Below are positions 1 to 6,212 of a stretch of 7,350 nt of DNA, piece by piece. Under the pieces are notes generated by a model, which saw nothing but the letters and a program-made list of their open reading frames with translations, searched no databases and was not told where the DNA came from. The stretch is from Kiloniellaceae bacterium (GTDB taxonomy: Bacteria > Pseudomonadota > Alphaproteobacteria > Kiloniellales > Kiloniellaceae). Where the stretch lies: the NCBI GenBank assembly GCA_021776145.1, contig JAJFGM010000283.1, forward strand, positions 1 to 7,350. The letters run 5' to 3'. The translations under genes were made by a program, and so were the position numbers. The first letter of the stretch is position 1; each line of letters begins with the position of its first letter.

Positions 1-192
1 CCGGTAGATGAGTTCGGTCTTGTAGAGGCCGTTGATTGTTTCGGCCAGGGCATTGTCATAGGAATCGCCGACACACCCGACCGAAGGCTCGATGCCGGCC
101 TCGGCCAAGCGCTCGCTGTAGCGGATCGAGACGTATTGCACGCTGCGATCGCTATGATGAATGAGGCCATCGTGCCGCACCGGTTGTCGCTC
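1..192 (-). pseudogene. IS3-family transposase OrfB, C-terminal remnant (DDE integrase core)
   Basis: The minus-strand frame reads through about 64 codons without a stop. It contains the rve integrase motifs of IS3-family OrfB: PVRHDGLIHHSDRSVQYVSI, with the second catalytic Asp in HHSD, and further on GDSYDNALAETINGLYK, where the Glu of DNALAE is the third catalytic residue. The N-terminal half, with the first catalytic Asp and the helix-turn-helix part, is absent because the frame meets OrfA-like sequence near 186-195. The C-terminus continues off the window. OrfB is normally about 270-300 residues, so this is a fragment with no transposase activity of its own. The motif match is unmistakable. 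Confidence 0.88.
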
Positions 193-233
193 GCACTTCC
201 GGTGAATATCTCGTCGAGGGTTTCTTTTGTCAT
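187..233 (-). pseudogene. IS3-family OrfA start remnant, frameshifted
   Basis: The minus strand has an ATG at 233. Skipping one A in the run of four (complement of 225-228), the reading becomes MTKKPSTRYSPEVRA, the usual opening of an IS3-group OrfA (commonly followed by ERAVRMV). As it stands the ATG frame gives MTKETLDEIFTG instead, so one inserted base has shifted it. The match ends after about 15 codons, where sequence belonging to the distal part of OrfB begins. Both parental sequences would be expected to hold a GAGCG-like string at this point, which suggests the deletion may have used microhomology. The identification rests on a short match. Confidence 0.55.
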
Positions 234-283
234 AGCACCATCTTCTCAACTGTTGGAGCCTCCAGCAAACACAGCGCGTGTCA

Positions 284-483
284 CAATGCTCCGTATCTTC
301 GCTTGGCCCCATAGCCGCACATATCCGAACCACAACTGATCCCAAATGCTATCTATAGTTCATTATACGTCCGATTCAGCTATTATTCGGTGTCGAATTC
401 GGTGGTAGTTCGGAAAGTTTTAATTTAGTGTGCACGATGTGTTCGGTGAAACCGATAGCGACAACAACATAGGGGAGAAAAAC
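284..483 (+). promoter_or_regulatory. AT-rich leader with repeated TTCGGTG motifs, upstream of the haem-protein gene
   Basis: This 200-bp gap holds no gene I can support. From about 335 on it is clearly AT-richer than its surroundings, as expected for a promoter. The heptamer TTCGGTG occurs three times on the plus strand (386-392, 398-404 and 442-448), with a partial copy at 409-413; the first two copies are exactly 12 bp apart. The third copy forms a small hairpin with a downstream ACCGA (TCGGT-GAA-ACCGA). A TATTAT at 381-386 could be a -10 box, with TTCATT at 359-364 as a poor -35, but neither is convincing. A clear Shine-Dalgarno, AGGGGAG at 471-477, sits 6 bases before the ATG at 484. No factor is identified. 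Confidence 0.35.
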
Positions 484-1623
484 ATGCGGGTATTTCGCTC
501 TATTTCGGTTACGGCGTTCGCGACTGTTGTCACAATCGCTTCCGTGTTGCCGCTGACCGACGCGGCCGCACTCGAAGACAATTGCAAGATCACGCCGGAA
601 CGAACCGATGCGTTCAGCGCGCCGAGTCGTCATGCGTGGAATTTGTTCCTTACTCTCAATCATCCCGCGCGGGAGGGGGCCTTCGTTCGCGGCGAGCCGG
701 ACTGCACGAAGCCGCTGGGCGCGCCAGGAGCGACCGCGGTTTGGGAATCTTGGCGGCTTGCCGCCACCGAGGTCTTCCTGGCCGACGGCTCCGAACCGCC
801 GGAGTGGAACGACCGCTCTCTGCCGTCCGGGGGCACCGGGTCGACGCCAACCAATCGGGATTCAATTCACGACATTCGCAGTATCTCGGCCTCGTTCCAC
901 GAAGAGGACGGCGTCTTCGTCGATCGTGGCGGCATCGGCGAAAGCCGGATGAACCGCTCAACATACGAGTTCATCAAAGACAATTGCCTGTGGAGTCGCG
1001 ACGGGCTCGATCGTTACGCCGCGGCCGTAATCGCCGGCAAGAAGCCCCATATCGATTTACCCACAGATTCCATCGAAGTGAAGGCCGTGTGGCTCGAATT
1101 CGGTGCCGACTCGCTGCCGCGCGGCGATCCAGACCGGTATTACACTGCCGAGCACGACGGCAAGCTGTACGGCCTGACGTCGTTTCATATTCTGACGAAG
1201 GATGTGCCGAAGTGGTTCTGGGCGACGTTCCACCACAAGGATGCCCCGGAAAATCAGTACGAGCGCGAGGACGACTACGGTCCGCCGCCGGCCGTGAAGG
1301 GTACTGTGTGGGAGAACTACATTCTCGGCGGAACGCAGATCGACTTCGTTAATGCGGTGGGCCACCCCATCACGCTGTCCGACCACTACATCGAGTTCGA
1401 CTTCCAAAACTCGTCGTGCATTACGTGTCATTCCCAGGCGAGCAACAGCCCGCCGGGTGTGCCGCCGCGTCAGACAACCGACGTCGGAACGCCGGACCCC
1501 CGGCCGTACTTCACGGACGACACCATGACGACGTTCCGCGTGATTCCGACGGATTTCCTTTGGTCAATCCCGTTTCGTGCCAGGGCTGAAGTTGGCACGC
1601 CGCCCGATCGGTGCATTTGGTGA
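484..1623 (+). CDS. Exported protein with single c-type haem motif (CxxCH), uncharacterised family
   Basis: A 379-residue protein. I chose the ATG at 484 over the in-frame ATG at 430 because it has a strong Shine-Dalgarno six bases upstream and opens directly into a signal peptide: Arg at 2 and 5, a hydrophobic stretch at about 9-23, and a likely cleavage after the Ala run at 27-29. The mature protein is therefore periplasmic or outside. The one haem signature is C312-I-T-C315-H316, followed by SQAS; it lies unusually late in the chain. Other notable segments are a Trp-rich early part (HAWNLFLTLNHPA at 50-62, AVWESW at 85-90) and a middle block (SIEVKAVW at 196-203; YTAEHDGKLYGLTSFHILTK at 220-239; WFWATFHH at 244-251). 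These blocks feel like a recurring family of hypothetical cytochrome c-like proteins, with no function I can name. Cys34, Cys74, Cys168 and Cys377 could form disulfides. It is probably co-transcribed with the metalloprotease gene 28 bp downstream. Confidence 0.85.
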   Translation: MRVFRSISVTAFATVVTIASVLPLTDAAALEDNCKITPERTDAFSAPSRHAWNLFLTLNHPAREGAFVRGEPDCTKPLGAPGATAVWESWRLAATEVFLADGSEPPEWNDRSLPSGGTGSTPTNRDSIHDIRSISASFHEEDGVFVDRGGIGESRMNRSTYEFIKDNCLWSRDGLDRYAAAVIAGKKPHIDLPTDSIEVKAVWLEFGADSLPRGDPDRYYTAEHDGKLYGLTSFHILTKDVPKWFWATFHHKDAPENQYEREDDYGPPPAVKGTVWENYILGGTQIDFVNAVGHPITLSDHYIEFDFQNSSCITCHSQASNSPPGVPPRQTTDVGTPDPRPYFTDDTMTTFRVIPTDFLWSIPFRARAEVGTPPDRCIW

Positions 1624-1651
1624 GCGCGATGATGGCCCTTCGGACGGATGA

Positions 1652-2812
1652 ATGACGATGGCTACCTACCTGAGTGAAGCGTCGATGCGCGTCCACAGCG
1701 ACGACAACCTGCTGCACGAGAAGGAGGTCGACGAGACGTATCTGCGATTGCGCAATGAACTGAGTAGTGTCGAGATCGACGGCGTCTCCTTTTTCCTCGC
1801 CGAAGGAGACCTTCTTTTCGACGAAGACGAACTCCTGTTTTATGCGCGCCGCCGACGGTTGGCCTCGCTGCGCTTCGCCGAAAGGCTGATCGGCAATGGT
1901 CCCGAGCTTGGCGACGCCCAGACCGTGACCTCGGGCCCCGCGGAGCTCATGGGTGTCATCCGCAACGGCCGGCCCGTCCGTTGGGATGCCGGAATGTTGC
2001 TGACGTATTGCGTGTTGAGGCGCACCTTCGATAGCGACGAAAACTATCGGACCGTCGTGGCGGCCATGGACGAAGCAGCACGTTCGTGGGAGTCGATTTG
2101 CGGTGTATCGTTCGCTCATGTTTCGCGACTCGACGACAGCGCCGACATGAAACCAGACGGCGTCCTGTATCCGGTCCGCGAGATCAGCGTCGATTCGACC
2201 ATGGTGGCTTCCGCCTTCTTTCCGACCGATGCAGTCTTTCGGCGGCGCATGCTGATCAACCGCCTGCGCTACTACACCACGTCCTTCGACCGCGTTGGCG
2301 TGCTGCGTCACGAACTCGGCCACGTTCTCGGCTTCCGCCACGAGCACATCAGAAGCGGCGCCCCGGCAGCCTGCGGCGACGAGAGCGAAGCGAACACCAT
2401 TCCGCTGACAGCCTACGACCCGCAGTCGGTTATGCACTACTACTGCGGCGGGCGCGGCACGCACTTGTTCAATTTTACCGAGAATGATATCATCGGCGCC
2501 CAAAAGCTCTATGGCCCGCCCCTCGACGACACCCACGTCATACTCCCGGAGGACACGGAAACCGGCTGGTCCGACGGCAGCGAGGACGTCGTCGGATTCG
2601 AAAGCCATATCAAGGACTTGTTTCGGCAGCGTGATCGCGGTGCCATGCGGACGTTCCGAAACTTTGACCTATGGAAGTACGAGGACGTCAAGGAACACGC
2701 GTTGGATATCCTGCGCGAGGTCGAGGGGGGCACCATGCCGTGCGACGGGCCATGGCCGCAGTCATCCGTCGACCAATTCAAGAAGTGGGTGGACACGGGC
2801 ATGAACCCGTAG
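1652..2812 (+). CDS. Astacin-like zinc metalloprotease (metzincin) with C-terminal degenerate cytochrome c-like domain
   Basis: A 386-residue protein. Residues 105-290 form a metzincin catalytic domain. The zinc site HELGHVLGFRHEH (H220, E221, H224, H230) is followed by the Met-turn SVMHYY (M261), whose Tyr263 matches the astacin SxMHY tyrosine, and by FTENDIIGAQKLYG at 275-288, the usual closing helix. All catalytic residues are present. Residues 45-65 (FFLAEGDLLFDEDEL) resemble a short pro-segment. The last 70 residues (about 317-386) are a separate domain: IKDLFRQRDRGAM, FDLWKYEDVKEHALDIL, then TMPCDGPW and FKKWVDTGM. This follows the layout of a small c-type cytochrome domain, but the place where CxxCH is expected reads RDRGAM. 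No signal peptide is visible, which is odd for a protease next to an exported partner. The start at 1652 has only a weak Shine-Dalgarno (GGACGGA); Met3 is an alternative. The catalytic assignment is firm; the substrate is unknown. Confidence 0.9.
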   Translation: MTMATYLSEASMRVHSDDNLLHEKEVDETYLRLRNELSSVEIDGVSFFLAEGDLLFDEDELLFYARRRRLASLRFAERLIGNGPELGDAQTVTSGPAELMGVIRNGRPVRWDAGMLLTYCVLRRTFDSDENYRTVVAAMDEAARSWESICGVSFAHVSRLDDSADMKPDGVLYPVREISVDSTMVASAFFPTDAVFRRRMLINRLRYYTTSFDRVGVLRHELGHVLGFRHEHIRSGAPAACGDESEANTIPLTAYDPQSVMHYYCGGRGTHLFNFTENDIIGAQKLYGPPLDDTHVILPEDTETGWSDGSEDVVGFESHIKDLFRQRDRGAMRTFRNFDLWKYEDVKEHALDILREVEGGTMPCDGPWPQSSVDQFKKWVDTGMNP

Positions 2813-2954
2813 CCGTAGCGGCGCTAGGTACCGTGCGCGCCGCAATCGGGCCCTGAACCCGTCGGAGAACTGGCCCATGGCCCGTGCGGGGTATGACCGT
2901 CGAAAGCAGACTTAAATATTTAACGCAGTTGGTATTTCACCAAAATTATTTGTT

Positions 2955-2970
2955 GCGGAAACTTCCGCAC
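2955..2970. promoter_or_regulatory. Perfect 16-bp dyad, possible operator
   Basis: TGCGGAA-AC-TTCCGCA is a perfect inverted repeat with 7-bp arms and a 2-bp spacer, set in AT-rich DNA. It looks more like a site for a dimeric regulator than a terminator, because the loop is too short for a stable hairpin and no T-run follows. No intact gene starts just downstream, so it may be left over from the lost gene whose tail lies at 3081-3212. The regulator is unknown. Confidence 0.3.
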
Positions 2971-3080
2971 TATCCCCAACAATCCCCGTGCCACGAGACC
3001 AGACCGTTCGGCAGGTCGTGATAAGGGTTGTCGGACAAGCCTCAGGGGAGGAATCCGCGGGCTGGCTCAGGCTCGGTGGT

Positions 3081-3212
3081 GCGCCAAAAGCGGCGCAAAC
3101 CCGCCCTCGGATCGCCGCGTTCCGCGATTGGATCCAAGTCGAGGCCGCCCGGTCGCTACAGCAATACGACCGGGAGGTGGAGGCAATAGAAGGCCTAGCA
3201 CTGAGTAGGTGA
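3081..3212 (+). pseudogene. LysR-family regulator, C-terminal remnant
   Basis: This plus-strand frame ends at TGA 3210-3212 and contains RPRIAAFRDWIQVEAAR at 3102-3152. That closely matches the conserved C-terminal end of the effector-binding domain in GcvA-like LysR regulators (typically RPKVAAFRDWLLAEA). About 20 codons follow it to the stop, a normal tail length for the family. The frame stays open upstream to about 2915, but I see no LysR features before about 3080 in any frame and no helix-turn-helix domain. I read it as the surviving 3' end of a regulator gene truncated by rearrangement. The match covers only about 16 residues, so chance is not excluded. Confidence 0.45.
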
Positions 3213-3264
3213 CCGCAATGTGCCAACACTTCCCAATGGCCAAGGTCTCTCTATACGGCCAGCT

Positions 3265-4125
3265 TCAGGGCTGCCAGGCCTCGAGCGTTCCCTTCTTCAT
3301 CGCCCGCTGGTCTTCCATTGGCAGCTTGTAGTCGTGACCGAAGGTCGCCGATTCCCAGGAACCGTAAGTTGGATTGGGGAACACGATCCACTTTTCGCCC
3401 CAGAGGTCCTGGTGTTTGTCCATCAGCGCCTGGCGCTCGTCCAGGCTGCCCTTGTAGCCGTCGACGAAGTCGCCGAAGTTGTCGCCGAGCACCAGCAGCA
3501 CGCGGTAGTCTTGGCCGACGTGTTTGCGGCGCGGGCTTTTCTTCGACGAGGCCCACTCCTCGCGCTCCTTTTTCAGCAGCACGGTGTCGACATTTCCGCC
3601 CATCGGGTAGCCGAATTTCTCCAGGTTCTTGCGCGTCGCCTCTTCCAGCTCACCGGTGCGATTGGAGACGTAGAAGACCTTCACCCCCTGGCTGTCGGCG
3701 TATTTGGTGAAGGCGAGCGAGCCGGGAATGGGCAGCGAGGTCACGGTGTTGACATAGGCACCCCAGGTCTTCGACCCGAAGCGTTCGTCGTTCATCACCA
3801 TCCAGGCCTGATAGTTGGAATTGTCGAGCACCGTTTCGTCGACATCGAGGATCACCGCCGGCGGTTTTTCCGTGTAGTCCTCGCCCTCTTCGCCGGGAAT
3901 GGCGTTCCAGGTCCGGTCCGCCAGGGCCTTGTCGAGCATCAGGGTGGCCAGCCGGTAGGCGCCAATTGCCACGCCCTTGTATTCGACCGAGGACTGCATC
4001 CAGGTCGTGGCGTTGAGGTTGTCGTTGCTGCCATCGGCGCCGGCGGCGCCGGCCGTAGTAAGAGCGATCAGGGCCAAGCCCGTGGCCAGGGCCCGGCGAG
4101 TGCGTCCGATGTAATCTCTAGGCAT
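3265..4125 (-). CDS. Exported HAD acid phosphatase, class B / e(P4) 5'-nucleotidase family
   Basis: A 286-residue phosphatase of the HAD family that includes Haemophilus lipoprotein e(P4); such enzymes release phosphate from nucleotides and other monoesters in the periplasm. Visible HAD motifs: I, ILDVDETVLDNS with D94 as nucleophile and D96 as acid/base; II, YVSNR with S154; III, a Lys at 185/186 (TVLLKKE); IV, LGDNFGDF with D215 and D219. The family's N-terminal WxQxSxEYKG segment is present at 42-51. The ATG at 4125 was chosen because AAAGGGA lies 6 bases upstream and a signal peptide follows (hydrophobic 13-23, cleavage near the Ala-Gly-Ala repeats at 25-30). There is no lipobox Cys, so unlike e(P4) it should be soluble in the periplasm. 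It is the last gene of the salvage operon, 37 bp after the HAD gene. Its likely role is to supply nucleosides for uptake (inference from context). Confidence 0.88.
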   Translation of the reverse strand: MPRDYIGRTRRALATGLALIALTTAGAAGADGSNDNLNATTWMQSSVEYKGVAIGAYRLATLMLDKALADRTWNAIPGEEGEDYTEKPPAVILDVDETVLDNSNYQAWMVMNDERFGSKTWGAYVNTVTSLPIPGSLAFTKYADSQGVKVFYVSNRTGELEEATRKNLEKFGYPMGGNVDTVLLKKEREEWASSKKSPRRKHVGQDYRVLLVLGDNFGDFVDGYKGSLDERQALMDKHQDLWGEKWIVFPNPTYGSWESATFGHDYKLPMEDQRAMKKGTLEAWQP

Positions 4126-4162
4126 GTCTTTTCCCTTTCTTTCCTTGCTTGGTGAAATCGCG

Positions 4163-4870
4163 TCAGGGCCGTCGCGCGGCCGGGATGGCGTCGAGAAACG
4201 CCGGCACCTCGCTGATCCGCTCCAGCCGCGTGAAACGAGCATGATTCGGGTCGCTGTCGTGACGCTCGAAGGAAGCCGTCACGTGATAGGGGATGTGTGC
4301 CGCCCAACCGCCGAGTTCGAGCACCGGCAGGATATCCGAGGGCACCGAGTTGCCGACCATCAAGACGCGCGCCGGATCGATGCCCTGCCGGCCGAAGACC
4401 TCGCGGTAGGTCTGGGGGTTCTTTTCGAGGACGACTTCAACGGCGGTGAAGTGATGGCCCAGGCCGGATTTTTCGATTTTGTTGCGCTGGTCCATGGTAT
4501 CGCCCTTGGTCACCAGATACAGCGGATAGCGGGTGGCCAGCAGGGTCAGTGTCGGCGGCACCTCCTCCAGCAACTGCATCGGCGCCTCCAGCATGGCGCG
4601 GCCCATGCTGACGATCCGGTGGATATCGTCGGCGGAAATGCGCGCCTCGGAGATCTCGATCGCCGTTTCGACCATCGAGAGGGTGAATCCCTTGATGCCG
4701 TAGCCGAAGAGCTTGATGTTGCGGGCCTCGGTATCGTGCAGGCGGCGGCTCACCTCGGCATGGTCGGCATAGCGGTCGAGAATGTCGGAGAGCCGCGCCT
4801 GGGTGTCCTGGAACAGGCTTTCGCAGTGCCACAACGTGTCGTCGGCATCGAAAGCGATGGCCTGGATCAT
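4163..4870 (-). CDS. HAD-superfamily hydrolase, probable cytoplasmic phosphatase
   Basis: A 235-residue HAD hydrolase with all four motifs: I, FDADDTLWH (D8 nucleophile, D10 acid/base); II, YLVTKGD (T121); III, K150 in LEKNPQTY; IV, MVGNSVPSD (D179). The region between motifs I and II (about 15-100) is helical in character and fits a C1-type cap domain. There is no signal peptide, so it acts in the cytoplasm. The ATG at 4870 has GGAGGA exactly 6 bases upstream, and the gene begins 13 bp after the deoA stop, so it is in the same operon. HAD enzymes of this shape dephosphorylate nucleoside monophosphates or sugar phosphates. The operon favours a nucleotide or deoxyribose-phosphate substrate, but substrate cannot be read from the sequence. 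The superfamily call is secure. Confidence 0.85.
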   Translation of the reverse strand: MIQAIAFDADDTLWHCESLFQDTQARLSDILDRYADHAEVSRRLHDTEARNIKLFGYGIKGFTLSMVETAIEISEARISADDIHRIVSMGRAMLEAPMQLLEEVPPTLTLLATRYPLYLVTKGDTMDQRNKIEKSGLGHHFTAVEVVLEKNPQTYREVFGRQGIDPARVLMVGNSVPSDILPVLELGGWAAHIPYHVTASFERHDSDPNHARFTRLERISEVPAFLDAIPAARRP

Positions 4871-4883
4871 CTGCGTTCCTCCA

Positions 4884-6212
4884 TCAGCCGACCCCGCTTA
4901 TACGGTTGATGACGATATCGCCGGGATCGGCAACAGCGGCATCCTCGACGACCTGAACCGCTGATCTTACCGCAGCCTCGGCTTGTGCCGCCGCCGCTTC
5001 GTCGGCGGCGTGAATGATCGCCAGCGGCCGGTCAGGCCCGACCTCTTCGCCCGTCGCGCAAACCGCGCTGAGGCCGACCCTGTGGTCGACGGCGTCGCTG
5101 GCCCTGGCCCGGCCGCCGCCAAGTCCAACGACGGCAACGCCAAGAGCGCGCGTATCCATGCCCGTGACCCGTCCCGCCCGCTCGGCGAAACAGGGTCGCA
5201 CCAGCGGCGCGTCCGGCAGGTAATGCGCCGTCCGCTCGATGAAGTCGGCGGGTCCGCCGAGCCCCGCGACCATGGCCGAAAAGCGCTCCGCGGCGGCACC
5301 GCCGTCGAGCGCCGCTTCGGCGCGGCGGCGGGCCGCCGCGACATCGTTCTCGAGACCGCCGAGTCGCAGCATCTCCGCCGCCAGGGCGAGCACCAGTTCG
5401 CGCAGACGCGGATCGCAGGTCCCGGTCAGGAACGCCGCCGCCTCGCCAACCTCCAGGGCGTTGCCGACCGTGCGCCCAAGCACCTGGTCCATGCCGCTGA
5501 TCAGCGCCGTCGTCGGCAAGCCGGCACCGCAAGCGACATCGACAATACTGCGCGCCAACTCCTCGGCCATGTCCAGGCTGGCGGCGAAGGCCCCGGAGCC
5601 GGTCTTGACATCCATCACCAGGCCATCGAGCCCGGCGGCCAGCTTCTTGGATAGGATCGAGGCGGTGATCAAGGGCACGGATTCCACCGTGGCGGTCACG
5701 TCGCGCGTCGCGTAAAAGCGCCGGTCGGCCGGCGCCAGATCGTCGGTCTGACCGATGATGGCGCAACCAGCCGAGGCGACGGTGCGGCGGAACAGATCAC
5801 GGTCGGGCGCTGTCCGGTAGCCAGGAATTGAATCGAGCTTGTCGAGGGTCCCGCCGGTGTGGCCCAAACCGCGCCCCGAAATCATCGGCACGAACCCGCC
5901 GCAGGCCGCCACGATCGGTGCCAGCATCAAACTCACCTTGTCGCCGACACCGCCGGTCGAGTGCTTGTCGAGCAGTGGGCCGGGCAGGTTCAGATCGCTC
6001 CACTGCAGGATCACGCCGGACCGGGTCATCTCGCGCGTCAGAACGATGCGTTCCTCCATGCTCATGCCGCGAAAGAAAACCGCCATGGCGAAGGCGGCGA
6101 TCTGGCCCTCGCTGATCGAGCCGTCGGTCAGACCGCGCACCATGAAAGCGATCTCCTCGGCGCTGAGTTCGCCGCCGTCGCGTTTCCTGCGGATGATCTC
6201 CTGCGGCAGCAT
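4884..6212 (-). CDS. deoA: Thymidine phosphorylase
   Basis: A 442-residue protein, very close to the usual length of about 440. It splits thymidine or deoxyuridine with phosphate into the free base and 2-deoxyribose-1-phosphate. It shows the N-terminal helical domain (IIRRKRDGGELSAEEI at 6-21), the phosphate-binding KHSTGGVGDK at about 83-92, the family signature SGRGLGHTGGTLDKLDSIPG at about 111-130, and DVKTGSGAF in the alpha/beta domain. The Ala- and Arg-rich stretch at about 290-310 is more variable. The ATG follows the TAG of the purine phosphorylase gene without a gap (TAGATG), and GAGGG lies 10 bases before it, so translation is probably coupled. The pairing with cytidine deaminase upstream makes sense because the deaminase produces the deoxyuridine this enzyme can use. 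Cytoplasmic dimer by family. Confidence 0.96.
   Translation of the reverse strand: MLPQEIIRRKRDGGELSAEEIAFMVRGLTDGSISEGQIAAFAMAVFFRGMSMEERIVLTREMTRSGVILQWSDLNLPGPLLDKHSTGGVGDKVSLMLAPIVAACGGFVPMISGRGLGHTGGTLDKLDSIPGYRTAPDRDLFRRTVASAGCAIIGQTDDLAPADRRFYATRDVTATVESVPLITASILSKKLAAGLDGLVMDVKTGSGAFAASLDMAEELARSIVDVACGAGLPTTALISGMDQVLGRTVGNALEVGEAAAFLTGTCDPRLRELVLALAAEMLRLGGLENDVAAARRRAEAALDGGAAAERFSAMVAGLGGPADFIERTAHYLPDAPLVRPCFAERAGRVTGMDTRALGVAVVGLGGGRARASDAVDHRVGLSAVCATGEEVGPDRPLAIIHAADEAAAAQAEAAVRSAVQVVEDAAVADPGDIVINRISGVG

Larger units (their letters stand above)
1..283 (-). mobile_element. IS3-family insertion sequence, internally deleted, cut by window edge
   Basis: The minus strand carries both ends of an IS3-type coding region with the middle missing. 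Positions 1 to about 186 encode the C-terminal part of the OrfB transposase; an OrfA-like start lies at 233 to about 190. The probable outer terminal inverted repeat is at 259-283: on the minus strand it begins TGACACGCGC and ends TTTGCTGGAGG, and it resembles IS3-group ends as I remember them. The distance from that end to the OrfA ATG (about 50 bp) fits the family. The far end lies beyond position 1, so I cannot see the second repeat or a target duplication. It cannot transpose with its own proteins but could be mobilised in trans. The IS identity is strong; the outer boundary is an inference. Confidence 0.75.
2813..3264. other. Convergent intergenic region, no intact gene
   Basis: The plus-strand protease gene and the minus-strand salvage operon end towards each other across these 452 bases. 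The region contains an apparent LysR C-terminal remnant (3081-3212) and a perfect short dyad (2955-2970), described separately. Around 2905-2965 the sequence turns AT-rich. A small palindrome, TAGC-GGC-GCTA, follows the protease stop at 2816-2826. Neither this nor a weak TGGCC/GGCCA pairing after the phosphatase stop has a T-run, so I see no intrinsic terminator for either transcript. I see no RNA gene here. Confidence 0.5.

Noticed and set aside
430..483. Upstream in-frame ATG for the haem protein
   Set aside because: It adds 18 polar residues before a normal signal peptide and has no ribosome site, whereas the ATG at 484 has AGGGGAG at the right distance.
1629..1655. Eight-codon leader frame (MMALRTDE) overlapping the protease start as ATGA
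   Set aside because: It is too short to judge and has no good ribosome site. A coupling role is possible but unsupported.
1511..2608. Long open frame on the minus strand, opposite the metalloprotease gene
   Set aside because: It lies wholly antisense to a gene with a complete HExxHxxGxxH site and Met-turn. Its own translation shows no domain and is typical of a mirror frame in G+C-rich DNA.
2816..2826. TAGC-GGC-GCTA palindrome after the protease stop as a terminator
   Set aside because: The stem is only 4 bp and no T-run follows.
2798..2860. Near-repeat of TGAACCCGT at the protease end and about 50 bp later
   Set aside because: It is a nine-base match in G+C-rich DNA without further structure; chance is likely.
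3220..4155. Plus-strand open frame of about 310 codons opposite the acid phosphatase
   Set aside because: It is antisense to a gene with all four HAD motifs. Strings such as VVVAAIGAGGAG come from the complementary codons, not from a real protein.
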